64,000 bases of DNA, from positions 1-64,000 of the forward strand of contig JALHMB010000009.1 in the NCBI GenBank assembly GCA_022844275.1, given 5' to 3'. Source of the stretch: Hyphomicrobiaceae bacterium (GTDB lineage: Bacteria; Pseudomonadota; Alphaproteobacteria; Rhizobiales; Hyphomicrobiaceae). Numbering within the stretch: position 1 is the first letter of the stretch; every line of letters begins with the position of its first letter. The notes below the pieces were generated by a model. It was not told where the DNA came from. It did not search any database and saw only the letters and a list, made by a program, of their open reading frames with translations. The position numbers and the translations under genes were made by a program. Shown piece after piece: positions 23,199-31,753 of the stretch.

Positions 23199-23368
23199 AT
23201 AAGGCCGTCCCGACAGCGGCGTCCGATTGCGCAACGGGGGCGGAAATCTGTTGTGCCGGTGGCGGCCTACTCCGGCCTTCCGCATCAATGGAGCGCGGCG
23301 AGCCTGAGCTTACCGAGCTGGCTGCCACCATCCGTGCCAAACTCAAGGCTGTGCTCGCACGACTGTGA
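23195..23368 (+). CDS. Small coupled hypothetical protein
   Basis: A 57-residue frame starts at a GTG that overlaps the stop codon of the Spy-like gene. It reads VNKAVPTAASDCATGAEICC, AGGGLLRPSASMERGEPELT and ends ELAATIRAKLKAVLARL. The CC pair and one further Cys could bind metal. There is no separate ribosome site, so expression would depend on translational coupling. I know no family for it. It ends 12 bp before the convergent merR stop. Confidence 0.4.
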   Translation: MNKAVPTAASDCATGAEICCAGGGLLRPSASMERGEPELTELAATIRAKLKAVLARL

Positions 23369-23379
23369 GCGTGGCCGCC

Positions 23380-23790
23380 TCAGCGCCGAGGGTCACTCAA
23401 AGCCTCGATGATGCGGCAATCCTTCATCCGTCCGCCATCGCACGACGCAACCAGATGCTTGAGGGCCCGCTCGAGCGCGCGGAGCTTTGCCAGCCGCTCT
23501 CTGACGACTTCCAGATTCTCTTCCGCGATATCGATCACCTCCGCGCACGGACGATCCGGTTTGGCCGCGAGATCGAGCAGCGTCGTGATCGTCTCGATTG
23601 AAAAGCCGAGATCACGGGCATTGCGGATGAACGCCAGCCGCTGCACGTGCTCCCCGCCGTAGCGCCGCTGGTTGCCCTCCGTGCGCTCTGGCAACGGCAT
23701 CAGACCGATCTGCTCGTAATAGCGGATGGTTTGCACGTTGCTGCCGGTTTTCTCGGCGAGACCGCCGATGCTCAGTTCTTGCCTGTTCAT
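23380..23790 (-). CDS. MerR-family metal-responsive regulator (PbrR/ZntR type)
   Basis: The 136-residue protein has an N-terminal winged HTH (LSIGGLAEKTGSNVQTIRYY, EQIGLMPLPERTEGNQRRY), a dimerisation helix and a C-terminal metal loop CDGGRMKDC (C-x7-C) followed by RIIEAL. A further Cys lies at the start of the long helix (PCAEVIDIAEENL), the position of C79/C82 in ZntR/MerR. Three Cys residues favour divalent metals (Pb, Zn, Cd, Hg) over the two-Cys Cu(I) CueR type. It is divergent from the metal ATPase and the promoter between them has the 19-bp spacer of MerR control. Start ATG 23790 is chosen from family length. Confidence 0.88.
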   Translation of the reverse strand: MNRQELSIGGLAEKTGSNVQTIRYYEQIGLMPLPERTEGNQRRYGGEHVQRLAFIRNARDLGFSIETITTLLDLAAKPDRPCAEVIDIAEENLEVVRERLAKLRALERALKHLVASCDGGRMKDCRIIEALSDPRR

Positions 23791-23806
23791 CGAAACGAGA
23801 TTCCTC

Positions 23807-23837
23807 TTGAATCTATAGTCGCTATAGCTTGTAGCAT
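23807..23837 (+). promoter_or_regulatory. MerR-type promoter with 19-bp spacer
   Basis: TTGAAT (23807-23812) and TAGCAT (23832-23837) are separated by 19 bp, and the spacer carries the dyad CTATAG-tcg-CTATAG (23813-23827). A 19-bp spacer with a central dyad is the hallmark of MerR-regulated promoters, which need DNA untwisting by the metal-bound regulator. It faces the HMA/ATPase operon. Confidence 0.85.
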
Positions 23838-23874
23838 TCCGCGCTACTAACGGCAACGCCACATGAGGACGGTC

Positions 23875-24096
23875 ATGCCGCCAGCCGTCGAACACAGCTT
23901 CCGCGTCAAGGGGATGGATTGCACATCTTGCGCCGGGAAGGTCGAGGCCGTCGTGCGCAAGCTGGCCGGCACGTCGGACGTCAAGGTCGACGTGCAGAGC
24001 TAGGCGATGACTGTGTTCCTCGATCCAGCTGTGGCGAGCCCCGATGCCGTGGCGCGGGCGATCGAGAGGATCGGCTATTCCGTCGAGCGAGGATGA
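23875..24096 (+). pseudogene. HMA metallochaperone-like frame with internal TAG
   Basis: ATG 23875 opens a 73-codon HMA-domain protein: HSFRVKGMDCTSCAGKVEAV, then an amber codon TAG at 24001-24003 (codon 43), then AMTVFLDPAVASPDAVARAI and ERIGYSVERG. The GMDCTSCA motif is the metal-binding site of CopZ-like chaperones and ATPase N-domains. The stop overlaps the ATPase start by ATGA. Without the TAG it would be a complete CopZ/PbrD-like domain of normal length. The frame on both sides of the TAG is perfectly preserved, so the mutation is recent, or there is readthrough. Confidence 0.75.
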
Positions 24097-26531
24097 GCAT
24101 GTCAACGCAGCTTCAGCACCGCTTCCGCGTGTCAGGCATGGACTGTCCCACCTGCGCGGCTAAGGTTGAGACCGCCGTCGGGCGCTTCAAGGAGGTGACG
24201 GACGTCACGGTCAACTTCGCGACCCAGGTTCTGACCTTCCATTCCCCGGCCGATAGCAATAATCCGGAAGCCATCGGGGACGCCGTCCGCCAGCTCGGAT
24301 ACGGCGTCGAGCCATTGGCGCCCCGCCCAGCTGCATCCGGTGCAGACGAGAAATTTCGTGTGGACGGTATGGACTGTCCTTCCTGCGCGACCAAGATAGA
24401 GGCGGCCGTTCGGCAGTTGCCCGGCGCATCCGACATCGCCGTCAATTTCGCGACACAGATACTGAGAGTTCGCCTGGATGCGGCTACCACCCCCCCGGAT
24501 GCGATCGTCCAGGCGCTGACGAAGCTCGGCTATCGCACCCAGCACATCGGGTCCCTTGGCGGCCGCGAGCAGGCCGGATTGCCCGCGGGAGCTGCGCCGG
24601 CAGCTGACGAGAATCAGCAGGCATGGTGGAGCACACCGAAGGCGCGGCTCATGGGATTGCTCCTCGCGTCGGCGGCAGGTGGCCTCGTGGCGTGGCTGAG
24701 CGGAGTTGCGAGTGAGCAGCTTGCATTCCTACCGACGGCGCTCATCGGCCTCGCGTACTTCGGCCGCCGCGCCTTTGCCGGTGCACGCGCCGGCACGCCT
24801 TTCAGCATCGAGATGCTGGTCTCGCTTGCCACTGCTGGCGCAGTCGTCATGGGCGCCAGCTCCGAAGCCGCCTTGGTCAACGTTCTCTTTCTCATCGGCG
24901 AGATGCTGGAAGGTCTTGCTGCCCGTCGTGCGCGTGATGGCATTCGCGCGCTCGGCAAATTGATCCCGCGCACCGCATTGTTGGTCGAGGGCGATGCGAC
25001 GCGGTCGGTCCAGATCGACAGCCTGGGCATAGGTCAGATCGTGCTTGTACGCCCGGGCGACCGTGTGCCCGTCGACGGCACCATCATCGACGGCTCGTCC
25101 GATCTCGACGAGGCGGCTGTGACGGGTGAATCGATCCCGGTGCCGAAGATGCCCGGCACCAGTGTCGTCGCCGGCAGCGTCAATACAACGGGCGCCCTCA
25201 AGGTTCAGGTCACCCGGCGGGTTGAGGACAATACGATCAACCGCATCATCCACATGGTTGAGGAGGCGCAGGCGACCAAGGCCCCGACAGCCCGGCTGAT
25301 TGATCGCTTCAGTAGCTATTACACGCCCATCGCCATCCTGGTCGCGGCACTGACCATGATTCTGCCTCCGCTGGCATTTGGCGCCGACTGGAGCACATGG
25401 TTCTATCGCGGCTTGGGCCTTCTGCTGGTCGCCTGCCCGTGCGCGCTTGTGCTATCGACACCGGCCGCCATCGCGTCGGCGCTTGCATCGGGTGCGCGCT
25501 CCGGTCTGCTGATCAAGGGCGGCGCGGCGCTGGAAGCCATCGGCAGCGCTCGCACGGTCGCTTTCGATAAAACAGGCACGCTGACGGTTGGTAAGCCGGT
25601 CGTCACGGATATTCTGCCGATCGACGGCACCTCCGACGCGCTCTTGAGGCTCGCGGCAGCCGTAGATCAGGGTTCGAGCCATCCCATCGCTCGCGCGATC
25701 ACCGAGCGTGCTACAAGCGCCGGGATAGCGGCGCCAGCTGCGACCGAGCAGCGAGCGATCGCCGGCAAGGCCGTTGAGGGCGTGGTGGCGGGAGAGCACA
25801 TCGAGATTCTGTCTCCGCGTCATGCGGCGGGCCTCGGTTACGTACCTGACACGCATCCGACTATCTCGGTGCTTGAGGAGAGCGGTAAGACCGTTGTCGT
25901 CGTTGCGAAAGACAAAGCGCCGATCGGTTTCATAGCCGTGCGGGACGAGCCGCGCCCCGATGCGATGGCGGCCATCACTCGGGTGCGCCAGCTTGGCGTC
26001 ACGCCCATAATGCTTTCCGGTGACAATCGAAGAACGGCCGGCGCGGTCGGCAAGGCCATGGGCCTCGAGGTACGCGCCGAGCTGCTCCCCGACGGCAAGC
26101 TGCAGGAGATCGCGCGCCTCAAAAGCCAAGGCACCGTGGTGATGGTCGGTGACGGCATCAACGACGCACCTGCATTGGCCGCAGCTGACGTCGGCATCGC
26201 CATGGGTGGCGGTACTGACGTGGCGCTCGAGACGGCAGATGCGGCGCTGCTGCATGAGCGCGTCGGCGGGGTGGCCGACATGATCGAGCTGTCGCAACGC
26301 TGTCGCCGCAACATCGCTCAGAACGTCGTCATCGCCTTGGGATTGAAGGCGATCTTTCTCGTGACGACCATCACCGGCACGACGGGTCTGTGGCTCGCCA
26401 TCATGGCAGATACGGGCGCGACCATCCTTGTCACGCTCAATGCCCTGCGGCTTCTGCAGTTCACAAGCCGCGAGCAAGATCTCTCCGCCCGAGACGACAG
26501 AAAAAGCATCCGTCCGGAGGTCAGCGCATGA
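24093..26531 (+). CDS. zntA: P1B-2 heavy-metal ATPase (Pb/Zn/Cd exporter)
   Basis: An 812-residue inner-membrane P-type ATPase. Two N-terminal HMA domains carry GMDCPTCA (15-22) and GMDCPSCA (92-99). Then come membrane helices, TGES (344-347), the CPC motif in helix 6 (448-450), DKTGTLT with phospho-Asp D492, and GDGxNDAP. The last helices contain KAIFLVTTITGTTGLWLAIM and then ADTGATILVTLNALRLL: the conserved Lys and Asp of the ZntA/CadA/PbrA class. It therefore exports Zn(II), Cd(II) or Pb(II), not Cu(I). The start at 24093 is chosen over upstream frames because it overlaps the HMA gene by ATGA. The next gene is lspA, as in pbr operons. Confidence 0.92.
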   Translation: MSMSTQLQHRFRVSGMDCPTCAAKVETAVGRFKEVTDVTVNFATQVLTFHSPADSNNPEAIGDAVRQLGYGVEPLAPRPAASGADEKFRVDGMDCPSCATKIEAAVRQLPGASDIAVNFATQILRVRLDAATTPPDAIVQALTKLGYRTQHIGSLGGREQAGLPAGAAPAADENQQAWWSTPKARLMGLLLASAAGGLVAWLSGVASEQLAFLPTALIGLAYFGRRAFAGARAGTPFSIEMLVSLATAGAVVMGASSEAALVNVLFLIGEMLEGLAARRARDGIRALGKLIPRTALLVEGDATRSVQIDSLGIGQIVLVRPGDRVPVDGTIIDGSSDLDEAAVTGESIPVPKMPGTSVVAGSVNTTGALKVQVTRRVEDNTINRIIHMVEEAQATKAPTARLIDRFSSYYTPIAILVAALTMILPPLAFGADWSTWFYRGLGLLLVACPCALVLSTPAAIASALASGARSGLLIKGGAALEAIGSARTVAFDKTGTLTVGKPVVTDILPIDGTSDALLRLAAAVDQGSSHPIARAITERATSAGIAAPAATEQRAIAGKAVEGVVAGEHIEILSPRHAAGLGYVPDTHPTISVLEESGKTVVVVAKDKAPIGFIAVRDEPRPDAMAAITRVRQLGVTPIMLSGDNRRTAGAVGKAMGLEVRAELLPDGKLQEIARLKSQGTVVMVGDGINDAPALAAADVGIAMGGGTDVALETADAALLHERVGGVADMIELSQRCRRNIAQNVVIALGLKAIFLVTTITGTTGLWLAIMADTGATILVTLNALRLLQFTSREQDLSARDDRKSIRPEVSA

Positions 26532-27046
26532 AGAACTCGACAAAGCTCCGGCAATCGGCGCCTGTCGCCTTCGGACTTATCGTTCTGACAATTGCGATGT
26601 TGGATCTGTGGTCGAAGTCGGCAATGATCGCCTGGCTGACAACGGCCCGGCGCACCATCGAGGTGACGCCCTTCTTCAACCTGCGCATCGGCTACAATCC
26701 TGGCATCAGCTTTGGTCTCTTTCCGGCAGAGAGTGATCTTTCGCGAGCGTTGCTGATCGGATTCGCGCTGGCGGCGACCCTCCTCGTCGTGTGGCTTGGA
26801 TTGCGATCGCGGGTATGGATCGAGCGTCTCGGCTTTGCGCTGATTGCCGGCGGCGCCATAGGCAATGTCATCGACAGGAGCGGCGACGGGTTCGTCACCG
26901 ACTTTCTCGATTTCCATGCCTTCGGTTGGCATTGGCCGACATTCAATCTCGCCGATGTGGCGATCACTATCGGCGTAATAACCATTCTAACTATAAGTTT
27001 ATTCGCTGATCGCTCTACGCAGCCGGTTAAGGATCAGACGCGATGA
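26528..27046 (+). CDS. lspA: Signal peptidase II (PbrC-like)
   Basis: The 172-residue protein has four membrane segments and the LspA boxes: NLRIGYNPGISFGLFP, GGAIGNVIDRSGDGFVTDFL with catalytic D116, and FNLADVAITIG with catalytic D143. Signal peptidase II cleaves lipoprotein signal peptides. An lspA-like gene directly behind a Pb/Zn ATPase is the arrangement of lead-resistance operons (pbrABCD), where the peptidase is a dedicated second copy. The start overlaps the ATPase stop by ATGA and the stop overlaps the next gene, so the four genes are one translational unit. Confidence 0.92.
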   Translation: MKNSTKLRQSAPVAFGLIVLTIAMLDLWSKSAMIAWLTTARRTIEVTPFFNLRIGYNPGISFGLFPAESDLSRALLIGFALAATLLVVWLGLRSRVWIERLGFALIAGGAIGNVIDRSGDGFVTDFLDFHAFGWHWPTFNLADVAITIGVITILTISLFADRSTQPVKDQTR

Positions 27047-27552
27047 CAAAAACGACAACAGCTACTTTTCGGCCGTATGGCCTTGCTGCCGCGGCAGTAA
27101 GAAAGAGCATGGTGCAGGTGCTGGTGCTGTTCGTTGCCCTTCTTCCGGCAGCTGCAACGCCGGCCTCGGTCGAGATGATGACCACATCGGGCTGCGCCTG
27201 CTGTCATGCCTGGGCGCGGCATTTGCGCGCCGCTGGTTTTGACGTGACGGTCAAAGACATGGCGATGGGTCAGCTCATGCGTGCCAAGCTCGATGCCGGA
27301 GTTCCCGCAGCTCTGGCTGCCTGTCACACCGCGCGTATTGGCGCTTACATTATCGAGGGCCATGTGCCTGTGCGGGAAATCCAGCGGTTGCTCGCCGAGA
27401 AACCCGATGCGGTTGGCTTGGTGGTGCCTGGCATGCCGATCGGCTCTCCCGGCATGGAAACCGGTGACCGCCGGGAAGCCTACGAGGTCCACTTGCTTAA
27501 GCGTGACGGGACCACGGAAGTGCTCCAGCGCTACGAGAGTGCGGGCGGGTAG
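27043..27552 (+). CDS. DUF411 metal-binding exported protein
   Basis: The 169-residue protein has an N-terminal membrane or signal segment (VLVLFVALLPAAATPAS), then the DUF411 core: MMTTSGCACCHAWARHLRAA, AALAACHTARIGAYIIEGHV, and GLVVPGMPIGSPGMETG. The CxCC and the second Cys-His are probable metal ligands. DUF411 proteins accompany copper, silver and cadmium resistance genes; they have a thioredoxin-like fold. It overlaps the end of lspA by 4 bp. A second member lies at 38793 next to the copper oxidase. Confidence 0.88.
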   Translation: MTKTTTATFRPYGLAAAAVRKSMVQVLVLFVALLPAAATPASVEMMTTSGCACCHAWARHLRAAGFDVTVKDMAMGQLMRAKLDAGVPAALAACHTARIGAYIIEGHVPVREIQRLLAEKPDAVGLVVPGMPIGSPGMETGDRREAYEVHLLKRDGTTEVLQRYESAGG

Positions 27553-27629
27553 GTTGTTAGCCGCGATCGAACCGGTTTGCCCGCACCAAGTACAACAAAA
27601 TGAGGCAGTGCAGGGAGAGGGGGAGTTTC

Positions 27630-28118
27630 ATGCTCGATCGGTTGGAGGCTCTGGTCCGGAATGTAGGTATCGTTGCAGCGTGCACCCTGATCCCGGCCCA
27701 GATTTTGGTCGGTGTCTCATACCTGACCGGCCGTAAACTCTCTCAATTCTCGATCACGCCGCTGCAGGAACTCGAGTGGCATTTCTTTTTTATTCTGGTT
27801 TTCCTGACGCTTGGCGCGGCGCTGTTGGCCGATCGACATGTTCGCATCGATATCGTGCGCGAGCGGCTGCCTCCACGAGCACGAGCGATCATTGAGATCA
27901 CCGGCTTCTTTGTTGCGTTGCTGCCGTTCTGCGTTGCGCTCATCTATCTCGGGGGCCAGGACGCCTACACGTCATTCGTGACCGGCGAGCGCTCCTCGGC
28001 GGCGCTTGGATTACCCTACCGCTGGATCATTCGCTCGACCATTCCGCTCGGTGGGGCCCTGTTGTTAGTGGCCGGCATCGTCGGACTCTCACACAATGTG
28101 CGCTCGCTCGCGCGCTGA
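27630..28118 (+). CDS. dctQ: TRAP transporter small permease (DctQ)
   Basis: A 162-residue membrane protein with four hydrophobic segments and the DctQ hallmarks ITPLQELEWHFFFILVFLTL and ADRHVRIDIVRERL. It starts at ATG 27630 behind AGGGAGAGGGGGAG. DctQ pairs with DctM in the membrane to form a Na+-driven organic-acid importer. The dctM gene follows 55 bp downstream. No periplasmic solute-binding protein (DctP) gene is near, so this transporter lacks its usual third partner within the window. Substrate unknown. Confidence 0.88.
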   Translation: MLDRLEALVRNVGIVAACTLIPAQILVGVSYLTGRKLSQFSITPLQELEWHFFFILVFLTLGAALLADRHVRIDIVRERLPPRARAIIEITGFFVALLPFCVALIYLGGQDAYTSFVTGERSSAALGLPYRWIIRSTIPLGGALLLVAGIVGLSHNVRSLAR

Positions 28119-28173
28119 TGAGATTCCGAGTCCGCACACTGCCGCTACGCGATAACCAAGGGCGTGCCCAGTC

Positions 28174-29514
28174 ATGATCGAACTGCTGCCACTGTGGATG
28201 ATATTGGCACTAATGGTGCTGCTTTTCTCAGGTTATCCGGTCGCCTTGGTTTTGCTCGGTGTCACGAGCGCCAGTGCGGCCATCGCCATATGGGCCGGCG
28301 AGATGAATTTGGCCATGGTTCACGCTTTTCCGCTCCGGGCTTATGGCCTGCTCGCCAACAACCTGATTTTTCCGGCGGTGCCGCCGCTGATATTCATGGG
28401 CGTTGCACTTGCCCAAGGCGGCCTGTCGCGTGACCTCTTCGTGACGCTGGCGCATTGGCTCCGCAATGTTCCTGGTGGATTGCCGATCGCTGTGCTCGTC
28501 ATCGGCGTGCTGTTGGCTCCTTCGGCAGGCCTCATTGGCGCCGCTGTCAGCGTAATCACATTGGCGGCTCTGCCGACCATGCTGGAACGACGCTACGATC
28601 CCGCAGTAGCCACATCTTCGATTGCCGCTGCAGGCACGCTCGGTGTGATCCTGCCGCCGGCCGTCATGCTGTTCTTCCTTGCCGACTTCGTCGGCACGAC
28701 AATCCTTTCGACATTTGCAGGCATTCTGGGTCCAGCCGCGCTTCTGTTGCTGCTTTACATTGTCTACTTCGCCATCAATGGCCGGGCGAAGGCCGGACGG
28801 GTCGTCACGACAGGAAATGACGAACTCCCCAAGGGAGCCGGCTGGCGGCTGATCGGGATCGTCGCTGTCGTCGGCTCGGTGCTCGGCGCGATTGCGACGG
28901 GCTTTGCGACGCCCTCGCAATCGGGCTCCTGCGGGGCACTCGCAGCATTCATGCTTCTAGTGCTGACTGGCGAGCTGACCGGCGCTCGCCTGAAGGAAAT
29001 CCTCGTCGAGACAGCTTACATCACGGCCATGGTGTTCTTGATTATCATCGCCGCCAATGCCTTCTCGCTGGTATTCCGCGTTCTTGACGGCGACGCTCTG
29101 GTCGGCCGGTTCCTAATCTCGCTCGGACTAGGTGACTGGGGAACCTTGTTGTTCATTTTGGCCGTCATCTTCTTGCTTGGCTTCTTCATCGATTGGCTGG
29201 AAATCGTCCTTATCTCGCTGCCGATTTTCATACCCATTATCGAGAAACTGGATTTCACGGCTCATATCGGCTCACCGATCCTGGTGAAGGTGTGGCTTGG
29301 CGCCGCTATTGCCATCGTCTTGCAGACCTCTTTCCTGACACCGCCATTTGGCTTCGCCCTGTTCTTTCTGCGCGGCGCGGCTCCGCCGGAGGTCCGCATG
29401 GCCGACATCTATCGAGGCGCTGTTCCCATCGTGATGATCCAGCTGATTGTTCTCGCCGTGCTGCTTGTGCTGCCTCGGTTGGCAACGGGTTTGGCGAGTC
29501 TCACCCTCGATTGA
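28174..29514 (+). CDS. dctM: TRAP transporter large permease (DctM)
   Basis: A 446-residue protein with about twelve membrane segments. DctM-type motifs include LLFSGYPVALVLLGVTSASA, GLLANNLIFPAVPPLIFMGV, LAPSAGLIGAAVSVITLAAL, LGVILPPAVMLFFLADFVGT and, near the end, LTPPFGFALFFLRG. This is the transport subunit of a tripartite ATP-independent periplasmic transporter. The length is normal. It is in an operon with dctQ. Its place between metal-resistance genes is unusual; the pair may have come with the island or belong to the older chromosome. Confidence 0.9.
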   Translation: MIELLPLWMILALMVLLFSGYPVALVLLGVTSASAAIAIWAGEMNLAMVHAFPLRAYGLLANNLIFPAVPPLIFMGVALAQGGLSRDLFVTLAHWLRNVPGGLPIAVLVIGVLLAPSAGLIGAAVSVITLAALPTMLERRYDPAVATSSIAAAGTLGVILPPAVMLFFLADFVGTTILSTFAGILGPAALLLLLYIVYFAINGRAKAGRVVTTGNDELPKGAGWRLIGIVAVVGSVLGAIATGFATPSQSGSCGALAAFMLLVLTGELTGARLKEILVETAYITAMVFLIIIAANAFSLVFRVLDGDALVGRFLISLGLGDWGTLLFILAVIFLLGFFIDWLEIVLISLPIFIPIIEKLDFTAHIGSPILVKVWLGAAIAIVLQTSFLTPPFGFALFFLRGAAPPEVRMADIYRGAVPIVMIQLIVLAVLLVLPRLATGLASLTLD

Positions 29515-29538
29515 CGATCGCCGTGGAGGGAAGAACCA

Positions 29539-29994
29539 ATGGATGGTGCTGGGATGCCCGGCGCACGGTGTCGTCGCCCGCGGAGCAAGGCTTGGACCTT
29601 CTGGCCTGCAGCGTTCGCCTTCGGCTGGGCCGTGTTGATCGCACTCAGCGCTGCGTCGAGGGGGCAAGTGACGGGCCAAAGGGAGGCAATGTGTGAACCG
29701 GGTGTCTCCGTCAGTTTTGATGAGCCGGCAGAGCTTGACGGGAGTTGCGCCGCCTGGCGGGAGGTCGCGGGATATTTTCGCAAGATCGGCGCTGGAGACA
29801 TCGGCAGCGTATCGATTGTGTTTGCTGAGCACGTGCCTCAGGCATCGAGTCAACTCCCGCTCTCGCATGGCTACTTCGATGCGACGCGGTCACGTATTGT
29901 CATCTATCGCTCGACGCTCCATCTTACCCGTTCCCAGTGCTGCCCGATCAAGTCCGGCCAAACTGAGCAATCCTTTGCTACCAGAAGGCTCTGA
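29539..29994 (+). CDS. Hypothetical membrane-anchored protein, 3-prime part doubtful
   Basis: Starts at ATG 29539 behind GGAGGGAAGAACCA. After a basic N-terminus is one membrane segment (FWPAAFAFGWAVLIALSAAS), then an exported domain: VSVSFDEPAELDGSCAAWRE, VAGYFRKIGAGDIGSVSIVF, HGYFDATRSRIVIYRSTLHL. I know no family. The composition changes after residue 125 and the last 90 bases overlap a gene on the opposite strand, so the 3-prime end may be a truncation joined to other DNA. It follows the TRAP genes by 24 bp and may be in their operon. Confidence 0.45.
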   Translation: MDGAGMPGARCRRPRSKAWTFWPAAFAFGWAVLIALSAASRGQVTGQREAMCEPGVSVSFDEPAELDGSCAAWREVAGYFRKIGAGDIGSVSIVFAEHVPQASSQLPLSHGYFDATRSRIVIYRSTLHLTRSQCCPIKSGQTEQSFATRRL

Positions 29995-30110
29995 ATGTCA
30001 TGTCCGGGATCGTGCTCCGCGAGGATTGCCCGGTCGATGATCCGTCTAATCGCTGGAATCAGACGAAATTCGTTGGTCCGAGCAGATGGAGCAGGAGGTT
30101 TGCTCGTCAT
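29904..30110 (-). CDS. Small hypothetical protein, coupled to upstream frame
   Basis: A 68-residue frame MTSKPPAPSARTNEFRLIPA continuing IRRIIDRAILAEHDPGHDIQ and SLLVAKDCSVWPDLIGQHWE. No family recognised. Its ATG overlaps the TGA of the upstream minus-strand frame (ATGA), which suggests the two are a real coupled pair. It overlaps the tail of the plus-strand gene at 29539. Confidence 0.35.
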   Translation of the reverse strand: MTSKPPAPSARTNEFRLIPAIRRIIDRAILAEHDPGHDIQSLLVAKDCSVWPDLIGQHWERVRWSVER

Positions 30111-30643
30111 GATCTTTCTTCGTGAAGCTCATCTCGACGGATCAACGAGAAAAGCTGACGAACAGCGTCAGATATTCGGCGCCAAAGTTGTCGAGCCTTG
30201 CGCGGTCGTGCGTAGTCGCCACAGGCTGGAGCTTTCTCAACCCTGGCGAGCTGCAGGAAACGCTCTGCGAATGGCATGAACATTTGCTGGACTTGGGTGA
30301 TATGAACAGGCGTGTGATAGCGCTCCACGATGTGCACAATAGTACGATCCGTATTCACGACATGCTCGTAAGTGGTCGTGTCCGACGCCCAGCGTGCGCG
30401 CGAGCTCATCATGCATGAACTGGCAGAAGGCATCCGACGGGGCGGAGCGGCGATCTTGTTGTTGAGATGAACTTTTAGGATGCGGATCGCGGCATTGTAA
30501 CCCGGCCATTTCTTCTTGGAAGCCGCATTGAACCCAAGATGGATCGGATAGTGAAGCTTAGGGGGACCCTCCGGCCTTGGGCCGTAGTTGGCGATTGCGA
30601 TTTTCCCCAGAGTTGGCTGAGCGTCTGATTCGCTGCCGATCGG
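30107..30643 (-). CDS. Unrecognised frame, start unclear, possibly degenerate
   Basis: An open frame of about 178 codons with no ATG in its first third; the first Met is at 30433. The 5-prime part reads TLGKIAIANYGPRPEGPPKL, HYPIHLGFNAASKKKWPGYN and AAIRILKVHLNNKIAAPP, which looks like a conserved protein segment but not one I can name. The later part includes VERYHTPVHITQVQQMFMPF. The change of composition near 30430 suggests a frameshift. It ends ATGA-coupled to the small gene at 29904-30110. Confidence 0.3.
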   Translation of the reverse strand, partial: PIGSESDAQPTLGKIAIANYGPRPEGPPKLHYPIHLGFNAASKKKWPGYNAAIRILKVHLNNKIAAPPRRMPSASSCMMSSRARWASDTTTYEHVVNTDRTIVHIVERYHTPVHITQVQQMFMPFAERFLQLARVEKAPACGDYARPRKARQLWRRISDAVRQLFSLIRRDELHEERS

Positions 30644-31753
30644 TCATGTGCCGCGGCGTCAACGACTCAGCCTCGGCCTTTCGGACAGCAATGCTCGGGC
30701 GCGACAGCAACAAAACGTACAGGCGGATGCTTACTCGCGATCGGCATGACGGCTGAGTACATCGTCGAAGCGTTTGGACACGCATCAAGCACGGGAGCCC
30801 TACCGGGCCTCACGCTGAATGTAGGGAGTAGCACTGGGGAGCGCGAGACGCGCAATGCCCCCATTAGCGCTCACGCAGTCTCATGCTTGCGCAGAATTTA
30901 TGTGGGGCAGGCGCTTGGAGCATTGCTAAAATAGCCTTGGGAGTCAGTGTCGTTATGGCCATTTATTTGGCGGAGAGAAACCACTGCGGGTTGTCGTGCC
31001 GTCTCATGGGGAGGCCGGCTTAATAGTGACACATGTTGGCGTGGCGCTACTGGCCGTTGGAAGCGGCACCTTAGCCGTTGGTTGTTCAGCGTGGACCTTG
31101 GCACATTAGCCAGGCTTAGGGACTGGACGCGTGCGTGCTCGCAGATCTTGGCCAAACCCCTTCCCGAAACTCCAAACTGAGCTGCCAGCTTTGTCATAGG
31201 CGTCGACCAAACAAGGTCGTACAGCTCCTGGCGCGTGAAGATGTGACGTTGAGGTGGAGTCGTGAGTTTGGGAATTTTAGGCGCGTTGGATCCCGTCCCG
31301 CATGAAAATTCGTTCCTAATATTGTTGGTATTGCTTGAATAATTTGGCCTGTCACGCCGGAGGCCGCGGGGTCAAATGGGGTCTTTTGTGTCATTGATAT
31401 CAATGGCTTGATCGCAGATCGGAAATTCTTAAGGGCGATATCGATCTGGAAGCCGCCGACCACTGTCTACGATCGCTCTACCGTGTGACACCGAGCGTCC
31501 TTGTTCCCATGATGAGCGCCGACGCCCGATCGAGCCTCCATAGCGTCTGTGGCACCGTCTGAATCTCGCGAGTTCCTTCCCTGGAGACTTTCGAACTACA
31601 GCCCCCGCCTGTGCGGCTGCCGTCGTCATCCGGCAGACATTGCGTCAGTGGGGCGACCGGCAGATTGCCAATTGCGACCCTCCGCCTGATGACGGGGAAT
31701 TGTGTTGACCGGTTTCAGGCAATACATTCTTCTCCCGCCCGGAGGCCCGCAAA
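30644..31753. other. 1.1-kb degenerate stretch with gene relics
   Basis: No intact gene. Many stops and frame changes on both strands, lower GC than the flanks, and at least one recognisable remnant (31126-31242, annotated separately). A minus-strand frame near 31255-31463 (MVGGFQIDIALKNFRSAIKP) shows no family. This looks like the scar of past insertions inside the metal island. Confidence 0.5.
31126..31242 (-). pseudogene. Fragment of a conserved HTH-bearing hypothetical protein
   Basis: Minus-strand translation gives IFTRQELYDLVWSTPMTKLA then AQFGVSGRGLAKICEHARV, the N-terminal segment of a widespread hypothetical family in which ELY-LVW-PM--LA---G-S---L-K-C is conserved and resembles an HTH. 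It then decays without frame. Only about 39 residues remain. Confidence 0.5.

Noticed and set aside
24093-26531. Calling the two-HMA ATPase a copper exporter (CopA) because of its CPC motif
   Set aside because: CPC is shared by P1B-1 and P1B-2; the Lys and Asp in the last helices and the neighbouring lspA point to Zn/Cd/Pb.
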